Notes: generated by a model from the sequence alone, not told the origin. Shown: positions 8,006 through 17,888, counted from the first letter of the stretch. The stretch: DNA of 64,000 bases from Microcaldota archaeon (GCA_021789815.1 JAJYIZ010000001.1:24001-88000); one strand, 5' to 3'. A program made the numbers and translations.

Positions 8006-8098
8006 AGAGACCATTCGGAAAGCATATTTTTATGTGTTTATGACGAAGAAACGTTAAGACTTATAAATGGGGTTAATGATAACCTTTGGGGTGATTCT

Positions 8099-9121
8099 GT
8101 GGAGTTCAAGGATTTCGTTGACAAGTACAAGGATGACATTTACAAGAAAATATGCGAGTACGTTCCATTGAAGGAACCTATGGGACACTACCAGATAATG
8201 CGCGATTACATAGACAGACGCGGCAAGTACAGAAGACCTGGACTTCTTCTGCTTACGGCTCATCTTTATGGAGGTACGCTCAAAGATGCCCTGCTCCCTG
8301 CTGCTGCACAGCAGCTCTCAGAAGATTGGATACTGATGCAGGATGATATCGAAGATGATTCAGAACTGCGTAGAGGCAAACCTGCAGCGCAGAAGATATA
8401 CGGCTGGGTAAACGCGCTTAACGCAACCAACACCGGGCATATAGCAATGTGGAAGATGCTCAAGGATTACATACTGCAGGTTGGCTCGGATAAGGGCAAC
8501 CGGCTCTACAACAGGTTCTACGATATGCTCGAATGCACGGTTGAGGGGCAGTACATAGAGAACACATTCATACACTACACAAAAGACCTGAACAAGGCTG
8601 ATGAAGCCACATACTTCAAGATTGTCTATGCAAAAACCGCGTATTATACGGTATTTGGACCCATGGTGCTGGGCGCCATTGCTTCTGGTGCAAAGGACAG
8701 CGATCTCCAGATGCTCAAGGAGATAGGCGAGAAGACCGCTTACGCTTTCCAGATAGTTGATGACATACTTGACCTGACAGCCGATGAGAAGACGTTCGGC
8801 AAGAAGAACAATGGTGATCTCTTTGAGGGCAAGATAACCATACCTGTTCTTCATGCATACAAGAATGCGAATAGGGAAGAGAGGGAAAGGATGAATTCAA
8901 CGTTCGCGAAGCAGCGCAAGGACAAGACGAACGATGAGATAATGTTCATAAGGAGCCTTATGGAAAAGTACAAGAGCATAGAATACGCACAGACTATGGC
9001 AGAGAGGTATGGTGAGGAAGCCCACAAGCTCTATGATAAATACAAAAACCAACTGCCGAACAACGAGTACAGGGACGTGCTCCTGTCTGCAATAAACGAG
9101 CTTTACATCAGAAACAAGTAA
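8099..9121 (+). CDS. polyprenyl diphosphate synthase (second copy)
   Basis: A 340-residue trans-prenyltransferase. RGKYRRPGLLLL is region I; LMQDDIEDDSELRRGKPAAQKIYG is the first Asp-rich motif and AFQIVDDILDLTADEKTFGKKNNGDLFEGK the second with the flanking Lys. The open frame continues upstream to 7913, but GTG at 8099 has GGGGTGA just before it and a TATA box (TTATAAATGG) about 30 bp upstream, and earlier residues do not resemble the family. It is divergent enough from the 3876 copy to suggest a different chain length or a geranylfarnesyl/geranylgeranyl split of work. Confidence 0.9.
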   Translation: MEFKDFVDKYKDDIYKKICEYVPLKEPMGHYQIMRDYIDRRGKYRRPGLLLLTAHLYGGTLKDALLPAAAQQLSEDWILMQDDIEDDSELRRGKPAAQKIYGWVNALNATNTGHIAMWKMLKDYILQVGSDKGNRLYNRFYDMLECTVEGQYIENTFIHYTKDLNKADEATYFKIVYAKTAYYTVFGPMVLGAIASGAKDSDLQMLKEIGEKTAYAFQIVDDILDLTADEKTFGKKNNGDLFEGKITIPVLHAYKNANREERERMNSTFAKQRKDKTNDEIMFIRSLMEKYKSIEYAQTMAERYGEEAHKLYDKYKNQLPNNEYRDVLLSAINELYIRNK

Positions 9122-9145
9122 ATATCTCAAATAAAGAGTGCATTT

Positions 9146-9664
9146 ATGGGGGAAGAGATTCTAGATATCGTTGACAGCAACGACGTCGTCATAGGAAAGG
9201 CAAGCCGCAACGAGGTTTATGACAAGAAACTTACGCACAGGATAGTCCACGTTTTTGTCATAAACGACAACAACGAGGTCTACCTTCAGAAACGCTCAGA
9301 TGAAGTATCGTACATGCCCGGAGCCTGGTGCACCTCAGCAGGTGGACACGTGCTTAGCGGCGAAACGTATGAGCAGGCTGCAAGGAGGGAGCTCGACGAG
9401 GAGCTTGGCATAAAGCCGAACATACTCTTCTCTGTTGGAAGCAAGTTCGTCTTTCGGATAGCAGACCAGGACCGTTTCATCAGAGTGTTTGTAACGCTTG
9501 CCTCAGATATACCAACGCAGAGCAACAAAGAGGTATCCGGAGGCGAATTCCTTGCAAAAGAGAAGGCCGAGCAGATAATCAAGAGCGGCGAGAAGATACA
9601 CCCACAACTTGCGCCGTGCTTCGACCTGCTTCTGCTTGATGATCAGATGATAAGCCTGGCTTGA
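9146..9664 (+). CDS. Nudix hydrolase, IPP-isomerase-like (YfcD type)
   Basis: A 172-residue protein with a complete Nudix box, GGHVLSGETYEQAARRELDEELGI (G-x5-E-x7-RE-x2-EE-x-G). Overall it resembles type I IPP isomerase/YfcD proteins (VDSNDVVIGKASRNEVYDKKLTHRIVHVFV). The position of the isomerase catalytic Cys (SVCGH in bacteria) is SAGGH here, so Cys is replaced by Gly, which argues for a hydrolase rather than an isomerase. It lies 24 bp after a prenyl synthase, so a link with isoprenoid diphosphates is still possible. Start ATG 9146. Confidence 0.82.
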   Translation: MGEEILDIVDSNDVVIGKASRNEVYDKKLTHRIVHVFVINDNNEVYLQKRSDEVSYMPGAWCTSAGGHVLSGETYEQAARRELDEELGIKPNILFSVGSKFVFRIADQDRFIRVFVTLASDIPTQSNKEVSGGEFLAKEKAEQIIKSGEKIHPQLAPCFDLLLLDDQMISLA

Positions 9665-9793
9665 TGCATACTGCGTTCTATAGAACAAGTTACCGCAACA
9701 ATCCCTTAACCCGTGGCTTACATAGGCTTTATGTTGTACTGCATTTAAATAGAATTAAATGAATACGATAATTAACGTGCTTTGGTTTTCCTT

Positions 9794-10942
9794 ATGCCTC
9801 TTGATGAACGCTCAAAGAAGATAGCCGGGGACCTTTTCAAGAGGTACTACGAGAAGGCAGAGCTACCTATAGAGAGCATAAACGAGCGGGAGTTCGGCTT
9901 CGGCGACTTTGAGAAGAAGATTGCATTCCGGCATTATTCATTCAAGGACCCTGCAGCGTTGAAGAGGTATCTTGTTGAGAACGCACCTGCCTTTGCATCA
10001 TACTCTAGCTCTCTTTACAAATACCCTGACGCAAGGCCTATGGAGAAGAAGCTCTGGAAGGGCTCCGGCCTGATATTCGACCTTGATGCTAGTGACCTGC
10101 ATCTTAAGTGCCAGACCGAGCACGGCAGATCCTGGGTCTGCCAGAACTGCTTGGACAGCGTGAAGCGCGAGGCGATCAAGCTAATGGAGGATTTTCTTAT
10201 GCCGGATTTCGGTTTCTCAAAAAACGAGATAGGCATAAACTTCAGCGGCAACAGGGGATACCACGTCCATGTCAACAGCAAGGAGATCTTCCTGCTCAAT
10301 TCACAGCAAAGAAAGAGCATAAGCGACTACATAGCTGGAGCTAACATAGACATAACTAGATTCTTCCCGACGCTCGGCATGAAAGGAAAGCGCCTTGTTG
10401 GGCCGAAGCCGTCAGACTTCGGATGGGGAGGAAAGCTGGCGAATGCGATGGTAAGCGCTCTGAACAAGGGCGTAGACTCGCTTACTTCTTTGGGAATAGA
10501 CCCGAAGATCGCAAGGAAGCTTGCTGCGAGCAAGGCAGACGTCATATTCGGGATAACGACAGGCAACTGGGACAAGGTGAACATTCCTAAGAAAGCGGAA
10601 TTCTGGAGCAACGTAATGTCTAGGGTCGCGATAGCGCAGAGCGACTCCATAGACAAGAACGTCACAAACGACATACACCATCTCATTAGAATACCAGGCA
10701 CAATACACGGGGATACTGGCCTTGCTGGCAAGGTCATCCCACATGCATCGCTAGACGCGTTTGATCCGATGAAAGACGCTATAGTATTCCGGCAGGGTGT
10801 CATGAAGATACAGACCGACAAGGTGCCTGCGTTCGTTATGCATGGAGAGCAATACGGGCCGTACGACAATCAAACGTTGGAGCTTCCCGTCTACGCTGCT
10901 ATGTACCTTGTTCTCAAAAGAGTTGCAAGACCGGTAGACTGA
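9794..10942 (+). CDS. priS: DNA primase small (catalytic) subunit PriS
   Basis: About 382 residues, usual for archaeal PriS. GLIFDLDASDLHL carries the catalytic aspartates; CQTEH...CQNC provides the zinc-binding cysteines typical of the knob; FSGNRGYHVHV is the conserved nucleotide-binding SGxRGxH segment. It makes RNA/DNA primers together with PriL, which is not in this window. A TTG at 9782 is an alternative start; ATG at 9794 is preferred. TATA-like TTTAAATAG lies about 45 bp upstream, giving a short leader. Confidence 0.95.
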   Translation: MPLDERSKKIAGDLFKRYYEKAELPIESINEREFGFGDFEKKIAFRHYSFKDPAALKRYLVENAPAFASYSSSLYKYPDARPMEKKLWKGSGLIFDLDASDLHLKCQTEHGRSWVCQNCLDSVKREAIKLMEDFLMPDFGFSKNEIGINFSGNRGYHVHVNSKEIFLLNSQQRKSISDYIAGANIDITRFFPTLGMKGKRLVGPKPSDFGWGGKLANAMVSALNKGVDSLTSLGIDPKIARKLAASKADVIFGITTGNWDKVNIPKKAEFWSNVMSRVAIAQSDSIDKNVTNDIHHLIRIPGTIHGDTGLAGKVIPHASLDAFDPMKDAIVFRQGVMKIQTDKVPAFVMHGEQYGPYDNQTLELPVYAAMYLVLKRVARPVD

Positions 10943-11002
10943 GAGACACCCTTTTATTTTTATGTTATCGAATATTTAGTTGACTCTTTGTTGTGTGTTC
11001 AG

Positions 11003-13336
11003 ATGGAAAACCCGCCGTTAATAGACGCTAAAAGGACCAATGCTGAGATGCACATCCCAAAGCAGAAAGGCAGGATAGCAAGCACTCTGTCTGGCTACAG
11101 GAAAAAAGTGCACAAGAAACACATAATCGCCGGTCTGATTTACACACTCATAGCCTTGGTCATATTCTATCCAATAACAGCGAACATGAAGTACGTTGCT
11201 CCAGGAACTGGTGGCGATCTCTATTCGAACCTCTGGGGCATATGGTGGGCGTCTTACACGGTCTTCCAGACGCACGGCAACCTGTGGTACACCTACCTGC
11301 TCTTCTGGCCTGTGGGCGCAAACGTCGCATACTTCACATTCTCGCCTATAGGCGCAATACTCACCGCTCCGTTCCAAGCTATCAGCGTTACCTTCGCTTA
11401 TGACGTGATATTCTTCTTAGGGTTCCTAATCTCCGGGATAGGAATGTTTGTCCTTGCAGATTATTTTGTCAAGAACACTTATGCAGCATTCTTCGCTGGC
11501 ATCGTCTTTGCGTACAGCGCGTTCCATGTTGCAGTAGCAATAGGCCATCTTGACTGGATGGTTATTGGTTGGGTTCCTATAGCGCTGTACTTCTTCATAC
11601 GAATGCTGAAGGACGAGCACAAGTACCAGTACGCGATAGGACTTGGTGCCTCATTTGTCTTTGCCATGTTTATGGGCGATGTAGAGCAGGGCATAATGAT
11701 TCCCGTAATACTCGCTGTTGTGTTTGTGTGCTATCTCATCTATCCCGGCACAAGATCCCTTTTTAAAGAGAAGAGGTTCTGGGCTTCTCTGGTTGTTGCA
11801 ATTATCGCAATGTTTGTGATAGGCTTCTGGGGGCTTATTCCAGTGATTCATGGTTTCACTGCACCTGGAGCCTCATCAAACATCAACAGCAGGAACAACC
11901 TGATAAATGACGCGGAATGGAGCAGTCCCATACTGTCGTTCCTGTTGCCGAGCCCGTACAACGGCCTTCTGCACGGCCTTACGAACAGCTACAGCAGCAT
12001 TTACTCTGGCGACCCCAATGAGAGAATAGCGTACATAGGCTACAGCGCGCTCCTTCTCATAGCTCTCGGCGTATGGAAGAACTTCAAAGCAGTGAGACTC
12101 TGGCTCGTTGTAGCAGTATTCTTCGGATGGATGGTTCTCGGCCCCTACATTGAAGTGGGGCAGTACAACCCTGCGAACATAAGCAGCTATGTGCCAGGCA
12201 TCTATTACGCGTATCATTCAATACCAGGTTTCAATGTACTGCAGGAGGCCGACAGGTTCTACGTTGCATTCAGCATAGGAGCCGCGATGCTCGCTGCGTT
12301 TGGAATGAAATCCTTGATTGAATACTTCCAGAAGAGCTCAAAGAACCGCAACCTGGTGTTTGCAGTTGTTGGAATCTTCACAATAGCATTCCTCGCAGAA
12401 AGTGCTGGGGTTATGACCGGCTCTTTTGCAAAGAGCACAACAACATACGTGACAGTACCGCAGTTCTACAACGAGCTAGGAAAGGTACAGGGCAACTTCT
12501 CTGTGCTGCAGCTGCCGATAATACTTAACAATTATATACAGTATCCGGATCTTGCAGCGGGTCAGGTGACCTTCTACACAAGCGCGTCGCGCAAGCCCGT
12601 ACTTGGTGGTTATGGCGGCCGCATGAACACCACGCAGCAGCTCTCGCTGCTTTCCATACCCTTAGCTGTAGCGGTCTACAACCTGCAGCTCGGCAACTTC
12701 ACTTACCATTCACCGGTAAATGAGAACTACACCGCGGAATCCCTATTAACAATGTACAACTACAACACCGCTTTCGTTGTACTGAACGAGCAGGCATTGA
12801 CGCAGAGCCAGCTTGCCCAACTGGAGAGCTATTCTGTGAAAACATTTGGCAATCCGATATACGCTGACAACAGCACGGTAGCGTTCGGCACACGCACAGC
12901 GATCAATCAATCAATATTCAGGCAGTACGTATCATATCCGTTTGTGCCTGACTGGCAGGGCTACGGAGCGTTCGTAAATGGAACAAACGTCACGCTCTGG
13001 GTGCCTATAAACCCTGGAGAGATCTCTGTATTCGCCCCATACGTGAACAAGACCGACATAATAAACAAAGCCTACTCAAACGCAGTCTACACAATCAATA
13101 CGACAGTGACAATGTATGGCCTTACAAGGAATGGGCCGAGCACCATACTTGTAGAAGAGGCCACATCGCAGAACCAGTATCAGACTATAGCTACAATAAA
13201 CCTTACGAGCAGCATGTCAAGGTATAGCTTTACTGTACCTATGGTGTCGGGGCCACGTGGCAACCCCCTGCTCTTCGTTCCTGAAGGCTCTGGGATATCC
13301 ATGCTGGCTGGCATAAGCTTCAGTGAGACCCCATGA
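11003..13336 (+). CDS. polytopic membrane protein, GT-C glycosyltransferase-like
   Basis: About 777 residues. After a basic cytoplasmic N-terminus (to ~40) there are 10-12 membrane helices to about residue 480, followed by a ~290-residue outside domain rich in Asn-x-Thr/Ser sites (for example NLTSS, YNLQLGNFT). The first outside loop has GTGGDLYSNLWGIWW, whose Asp could be the catalytic acid seen in the first loop of GT-C enzymes. This suggests a polyprenyl-phosphate-sugar transferase for surface glycans, but family membership is inference. The stop overlaps the XPF gene by 4 bp (ATGA). Start ATG 11003 rather than TTG 10988. Confidence 0.7.
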   Translation: MENPPLIDAKRTNAEMHIPKQKGRIASTLSGYRKKVHKKHIIAGLIYTLIALVIFYPITANMKYVAPGTGGDLYSNLWGIWWASYTVFQTHGNLWYTYLLFWPVGANVAYFTFSPIGAILTAPFQAISVTFAYDVIFFLGFLISGIGMFVLADYFVKNTYAAFFAGIVFAYSAFHVAVAIGHLDWMVIGWVPIALYFFIRMLKDEHKYQYAIGLGASFVFAMFMGDVEQGIMIPVILAVVFVCYLIYPGTRSLFKEKRFWASLVVAIIAMFVIGFWGLIPVIHGFTAPGASSNINSRNNLINDAEWSSPILSFLLPSPYNGLLHGLTNSYSSIYSGDPNERIAYIGYSALLLIALGVWKNFKAVRLWLVVAVFFGWMVLGPYIEVGQYNPANISSYVPGIYYAYHSIPGFNVLQEADRFYVAFSIGAAMLAAFGMKSLIEYFQKSSKNRNLVFAVVGIFTIAFLAESAGVMTGSFAKSTTTYVTVPQFYNELGKVQGNFSVLQLPIILNNYIQYPDLAAGQVTFYTSASRKPVLGGYGGRMNTTQQLSLLSIPLAVAVYNLQLGNFTYHSPVNENYTAESLLTMYNYNTAFVVLNEQALTQSQLAQLESYSVKTFGNPIYADNSTVAFGTRTAINQSIFRQYVSYPFVPDWQGYGAFVNGTNVTLWVPINPGEISVFAPYVNKTDIINKAYSNAVYTINTTVTMYGLTRNGPSTILVEEATSQNQYQTIATINLTSSMSRYSFTVPMVSGPRGNPLLFVPEGSGISMLAGISFSETP

Positions 13337-13995
13337 AAGAATCTCTCAAGGTGATAGTTGACGAGCGGGAAAGGAACCCGGACCTTATAGAAGGGCTTGA
13401 GTCGAATGGCGTTCAGGTTGATCAGAAGACTATACATATAGGCGACTACGTCATATCTGAGAAGGTCTGCATTGAGCGCAAGACCGTATCTGATTTCGAA
13501 AGCTCCCTAATGAACGGCAGGCTCTTCGACCAGGTAAGAAGACTCAAGGAGAACTACCAGCTGCCGATAATAATAATTGAGGGAAGCAGGGACGAGTTCA
13601 GGCTCGGAAGAAATGTCATAACCGGTGCGCTCGTTGCACTGTACGTTGACAACGGAATAGAAGTGATAATGTCAGAAGACGCTGGAGAGACTGCAGAGAT
13701 TATAACGACAATCGCAAAGCACGAGCAGATGCATAACAACAGAGAACCAACTCTCAAAGGAGGGAGGCGTGCCTACACTGTGTCGCACTTCCAGGAGTAC
13801 ATGATAGGAAATCTTCCTGGGATAGGGCCAAAGCTTGCGCGATCTCTGCTAAAACATTTCAAGAGCATAAGGAATATCGCTAACTCTGAGATAAAGGAAC
13901 TGATGAACGTTGAGAAGATAGGAAAGAAGAAGGCAGAGGCGATACATAAAACCCTGAACGAGGCCTACAAAGAGATTGAGGAATTAGAGCCTTGA
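13333..13995 (+). CDS. xpf: XPF/ERCC4-type structure-specific endonuclease
   Basis: A 220-residue short archaeal XPF. The nuclease motif GD-x8-ERK-x3-D is visible in GDYVISEKVCIERKTVSDF (residues ~37-55), with VIVDERERNPDLI before it. The C-terminal tandem helix-hairpin-helix is at YMIGNLPGIGPKLARSLLKHF and LMNVEKIGKKKAEAI. The Hef-type helicase half is absent, as in crenarchaeal and many DPANN forms that work with PCNA. It cleaves flaps and stalled-fork DNA. It overlaps the membrane protein gene by 4 bp, implying translational coupling of unrelated functions. Confidence 0.95.
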   Translation: MKESLKVIVDERERNPDLIEGLESNGVQVDQKTIHIGDYVISEKVCIERKTVSDFESSLMNGRLFDQVRRLKENYQLPIIIIEGSRDEFRLGRNVITGALVALYVDNGIEVIMSEDAGETAEIITTIAKHEQMHNNREPTLKGGRRAYTVSHFQEYMIGNLPGIGPKLARSLLKHFKSIRNIANSEIKELMNVEKIGKKKAEAIHKTLNEAYKEIEELEP

Positions 13996-14454
13996 CACAG
14001 CCATCTTCTGCATGATAAGAACGTCAAGCTCTTTTTCTGCCTTTAGACCAAAGCTCTTTGCTATCGTGTGTGACCTGCTAGCGTTTTCTTTGTAATCTTT
14101 TGCCTTATCAAGAAGGTCTTTCATTCTCATATAGGCCTTCTTGTCGCTTGCGAATAGGATGAAGTGCTTAGCGGATCTGGCTCCCATAATCCTTATCGCG
14201 TCGTTTATCTGCCTTGTCATAGCTGCGAAGAGCAGCATCTCTGTAGCGATGCCCTTTGATATGTTCGCATTTGATTCGAAAGCAAGAACGGAATCCGCGT
14301 ATGCCCCTGCAAGGTGTGCCCTGCTTATGACAAAATTTGGGTTGAAAATCTGAACAACGGTGTTGCCACTGTTTATTCCCTGAACTCTTTGGAGCAGCTC
14401 TTCAAGCTTGAACCGCGAGCTCGCCTCCTTTATGATTACCTTTGGCATCCCCAT
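13984..14454 (-). CDS. cgi121: KEOPS complex subunit Cgi121
   Basis: About 156 residues. The stretch NISKGIATEMLLFAAMTRQINDAIRIMGA is the Cgi121/TPRKB core (TE-x-LL-x8-RQI-x2-A-x3-G), and VVQIFNPNFVISRAHLAGAYADSVLAF matches the N-terminal sheet. Cgi121 recruits tRNA 3' ends to the KEOPS complex, which makes t6A37. Sua5, which supplies the threonylcarbamoyl-AMP, is at 28557. The start is ATG 14454 or 14448 (MPKVIIKEAS); both overlap the end of a small upstream ORF. Convergent with xpf by 12 bp. Confidence 0.88.
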   Translation of the reverse strand: MGMPKVIIKEASSRFKLEELLQRVQGINSGNTVVQIFNPNFVISRAHLAGAYADSVLAFESNANISKGIATEMLLFAAMTRQINDAIRIMGARSAKHFILFASDKKAYMRMKDLLDKAKDYKENASRSHTIAKSFGLKAEKELDVLIMQKMAVSRL

Positions 14455-14641
14455 TTTCGTAAACGTCTCTTGCATACGATTCGAGGTATTGTAAGGTAGA
14501 TAATATTATCTTATGCCCTCTTGGCCGTATCTCAAGCGCGCGTGCGTCTTCCCTAAGCCACCCTTTGAACTCCTGTTCAACCCTAAGAAGAGGAACCCCG
14601 GGAGTGCGGAGCCACGTAGGCCAACTGCTGCTGTAGGCCAT
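14402..14641 (-). CDS. possible small protein overlapping cgi121
   Basis: A 79-codon frame beginning WPTWLRTPGVPLLRVEQEFK, then a helical region and a Lys/Gly-rich tail. No domain is recognised. Evidence for reality: ATG at 14641 lies about 27 bp after GAATAAATAAACG, a TATA-like element, and no other gene uses that promoter before cgi121. Its last ~50 bases overlap the start of cgi121 in another frame, which would couple the two. Positions 14642-14706 beyond it hold only this promoter. Confidence 0.5.
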   Translation of the reverse strand: MAYSSSWPTWLRTPGVPLLRVEQEFKGWLREDARALEIRPRGHKIILSTLQYLESYARDVYENGDAKGNHKGGELAVQA

Positions 14642-14706
14642 ATATCGGCTGTCTTTTTCGTTTATTTATTCATTTGCATGGCTTACGCTATCTGTTGTAG
14701 ACAACA

Positions 14707-14736
14707 AAAAGAAGAAGGAAGAAGTTTGCAAAAGTT
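14707..14736 (+). repeat. second copy of 23S processing-stem 3' strand
   Basis: AAAAGAAGAAGGAAGAAGTTTGCAAAAGTTA-like sequence, an imperfect direct repeat of 15027-15056 (differences are one-base insertions and a substitution). In the rRNA sense it could pair with the 5' processing strand at 17889-17904, just as the proximal copy does. It also overlaps the stop codon of the small membrane ORF and gives a T-rich minus strand that could act as a terminator. Confidence 0.7.
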
Positions 14737-15028
14737 ATTTTCTTTTATAGAATCCTAGAGCGGCCAGAGCTATCCCGATCACTGTCAGTATTATGCCTAA
14801 AATAAATGTAGAGGTAGCAATCCTCTGTGGACCAACATAACACGTCGCTCCTAAAGATGGATTGCAAGGTGGAACAGGAATAAGATAGGGTATCAAAAAG
14901 GCTAGTAAAATTGATATTATACCGGCTATCAGGAAAGAAATTCCGATTTTTTTATATGTATTAGCTTTTATGTTGATCGGAAACCTCTCTAAGCTAAACC
15001 TTTTAAAGCAATAGCTTACCGTGAACAA
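14735..15028 (-). CDS. small membrane protein downstream of 23S rRNA (start uncertain)
   Basis: An open frame with two membrane helices: IGISFLIAGIISILLAFLIPYLIPV and FILGIILTVIGIALAALGF, ending in FYKRK. The frame runs back to 15079, but that part lies inside the rRNA processing region; TTG at 15028 is the next start codon. It is framed by two copies of the processing-strand repeat. No family is recognised. It could be a small real gene or an open frame in a duplicated segment. Confidence 0.45.
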   Translation of the reverse strand: MFTVSYCFKRFSLERFPINIKANTYKKIGISFLIAGIISILLAFLIPYLIPVPPCNPSLGATCYVGPQRIATSTFILGIILTVIGIALAALGFYKRK

Positions 15029-15035
15029 AAGAAGA

Positions 15036-15051
15036 GAGAAGAAGTTTGCAA
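15036..15051 (-). repeat. 23S pre-rRNA processing stem, 3' strand
   Basis: In the rRNA sense this reads TTGCAAACTTCTTCTC, the exact 16-base complement of the strand at 17889-17904 on the other side of 23S. After two mismatched positions the pairing continues for three more base pairs (TAA/TTA) towards the mature rRNA. Archaeal 23S precursors are closed by such a stem and cut by the splicing endonuclease. Confidence 0.8.
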
Positions 15052-15054
15052 AGT

Positions 15055-17885
15055 TAGCCTTTAGTAATGGAATGTTCACAGGTCGCGTGAGCTCCCTGCT
15101 TGCGCACCCATCCTATCAAAGTCCTATAATTGGACCGGCCTAGTGCCTCGTTTCGGGTACAGCTTCGTCCTTAGATGCTTTCAGGACTTATCCGTTTGGC
15201 GCGTGGCTACCCGGCGATGCTTTCACAACCGGTACACTAGAGGCGCCGATCCCCTGTTCCTCTCGTATTAGGGGGATCTTATCCTCTGGCACTTGCACTC
15301 CCAGTAGATATTACCGTACTGTCTCGCGACGTACTGAACTCAGCTCGTGTTCGTTTTTAATGGACGAGCAGTCCAACCATTGGCGGCTTGTGCACCGCCA
15401 GGATAACGAAGGCCCATATCGATGTATCAATGCGCGAGGTCGATGTGAACTCTCACCCGCGACGAATCGGTTACCTCCAGAGTAACTTGTTTGACAGCTT
15501 GGACCCCCATTAAAAAGGGTACCAACGTTCGTTAAGCCCCACTTTCGTGTCTGCATCCCACGCTTTTCGAGATACAGTCAGCCCTGCATTTGCCTTTGCG
15601 CTTACCGCCGGGTTTCCAACCCGGCTAAGCAGAGCATTGGTCATTTTCGTTTCCTTATCGAAAATAACCGTCCAGTCTAACTATCCACCTGCAGCTGTTC
15701 CCTTCCGGGTTAGCTGCGAAACAGACTAAGAGTTGTGTTACATTGTCGCTCCACGGGGGCCGCAGCCCCCGCTTCGACGCTCCAACTTACGCTATGCATA
15801 ATCCATTGCACAACAACTACAGGCTATAGTCAAGCTTCATGGAGACTTCATTTCCCACTGAGAGATCGCGGCATATTCACCGCGCAGTAAGTTCACCGGA
15901 TCCGTTGTTGGGACAGTGGAACAATCGTTACGCCATTCATGCAAGTCACCTATTAAGTGACGAGGTATTACGCTACCTCAAGAGAGTCAGTGTTACTCCC
16001 GCTCTTTGCCGGCGCTTACTCCCCTTGAAAAGGGCATTCACGTACCGGCGGTGAGCAGGCGTCACCCACTGTACTTGGCCTTTCGGCTTTGCGGTGAGTT
16101 GTGTTTTTGATAAACAGTCGTTGTTCCCTTGTAAATGCTATCTGCGCATACCATACGCAGACATGGCTTGTCGATAACTTACGCCACCAATTTGCCGATT
16201 TCCCTAACTACGGTTATTCCGTCACACCTTGGCCTTTTCAGCCAGCAGCACTTGTACTAGATCTAGGTACGGAGCGACATGATCGTTGCAGATTCCCTTT
16301 TCACTGGCTCAGGAACTCATCCCAATGTTCATTTAGCTGCTTCTCCTCATAACGAGACTCCGCAGCCGTTTGCACTTTCTTGCGGGACTATCCCCAAACG
16401 TCAGAAATCTGCCTTGTGTTGCCACGCCTACATGTCGCGGGCTGGAATATTAACCAGCTTCCCTTTTGAAATATGGTGATTGGCCTATTTCTTAGGATCG
16501 CCTAACTCTCCGCTGACGAGCGTCGCGAAGAAAACCTTGTGCTTTCGGTGTATGGGATTCTCACCCATAGATGCTGTTACTAATACCAGGATTTTCACTG
16601 CTACACGGTCCATGTTCCCTTTCGGGGACACTTCGTGCCGTGCAGCACGCCCTCTTACCAGACTTTCGTCTCCAAGGTATCGGTACCTAGTTTAGCCCCG
16701 TATATTTTCGGTCAGATGCCCCTCAACTGGTACGCTATAACGCGTTTTTTAAAGGGTGGCCGCTTCTGAGCCTACCTCCCAGCTGTCTTAAGAGCTTCTA
16801 ACCTTTGTTACACTTAACTAGGATTTGGGGACCTTAACCTTGGTCACTATCTTTGCAGTCTCGCCACGCTAGCTTACCCAACATGGCCGACTCCCGGCAT
16901 CTACGCAGCGCGCGCATTCGGAGTTTGATAGGCTGGTGGGTCCTTTCGGGCCCATACCAGTCAATCGGTAGCTCTACCGCGCACGCAAGCTCCGCCGGAG
17001 CTATCCTAAAGATACTTCAGAGGGGACCCGCTATTGCCGCGCTCGAGTGGTATATCGCCGCTACTCGTAACTCACCCAACAGGACATGCCATGACAGGTT
17101 GCGGGCCTCCACCAGGCGTTAGCCTAGCTTCGCCCTGGTCACGAGTAGTTCGCAGCGGCTTCGGGTCGTATGAATGTGACTCTGGCACTTTCGTACCATG
17201 CTCCTCAATGTATGCGAGCTCTCGCTTTCGCTACGACTTTCGTCTCGCCACACCCAGACACTCCCTGGCTCTTGCTTCAAGAAGAATGATAGGACACTGC
17301 TCCATGCTCTTCGATGTTTCCTCTCGGAACTTCTCTTAGGAGCACTTCAGCGCTTCCGCGCCCTACCTTCGTGTCACCACCTAGTTTCAGATCTTTTCAA
17401 TCCCATGCGTATGGGTTCTTTTCAGCTTTCGCTCACGCTACTTGTTCGCTATCGGTCTGTAGTCAATATTTAGGGTTGGAGTTTAATGCCCCCGTATTCA
17501 TTCTCCGTATTCAGGGAGAATTACTCTTTTGCTGCAATCTCCAAAGATTTTTCGTCTACGAGGTTGTCACTCTCTATGACCGTTCTTTCCAGAACGTTCG
17601 ACTATTTCTCTGGATGAAACACAGCGCCACATCTCCTTCATCGTTACCAACAAAGGATTCGGTACGCCCTCTATGGCTTTCAATCGCTTTACTTACCATA
17701 TCGCTAATGCTTTCTTCTCCTCCGGGTACTAAGATATTTCAGTTCCCCGGGTATGCTTGCGTATTGCTACGCACAGTTAGGAAATCCCAGGTTCAGAGCC
17801 CGACATGCGGCTACCCTGGGCTTATCGCAGCTTGCCACGTCCTTCTTCGCTGCTACAGCCAAGCCATCCCCTAGGTGGTTTGTTA
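15055..17885 (-). rRNA. 23S ribosomal RNA
   Basis: The minus strand contains large-subunit rRNA landmarks: the 5' region GGATGGCTTGGCTGTAGCAG...GAAGGACGTGGC near 17870-17820, and near the 3' end the sarcin-ricin region complement (position ~15250, CCTCTCGTATTAGG on the plus strand is the classic TACGAGAGG reversed) and AAGCATCTAAGGACGAAGC. Ends are placed from the flanking stem and are approximate. At about 2.83 kb it has no room for an intron and is at the short end for archaea. No 16S, 5S or spacer tRNA is next to it, so the rRNA genes are unlinked here. ORFs in this region are shadows. Confidence 0.96.
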
Positions 17886-17888
17886 ATG

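Noticed and set aside
7913-8098. N-terminal extension of the second prenyl synthase
   Set aside because: It is antisense to pth2, lies upstream of the TATA box at 8061 and has no similarity to the family.
9146-9664. Annotation as type I isopentenyl-diphosphate isomerase
   Set aside because: The catalytic Cys is Gly and the Nudix box is fully hydrolase-like.
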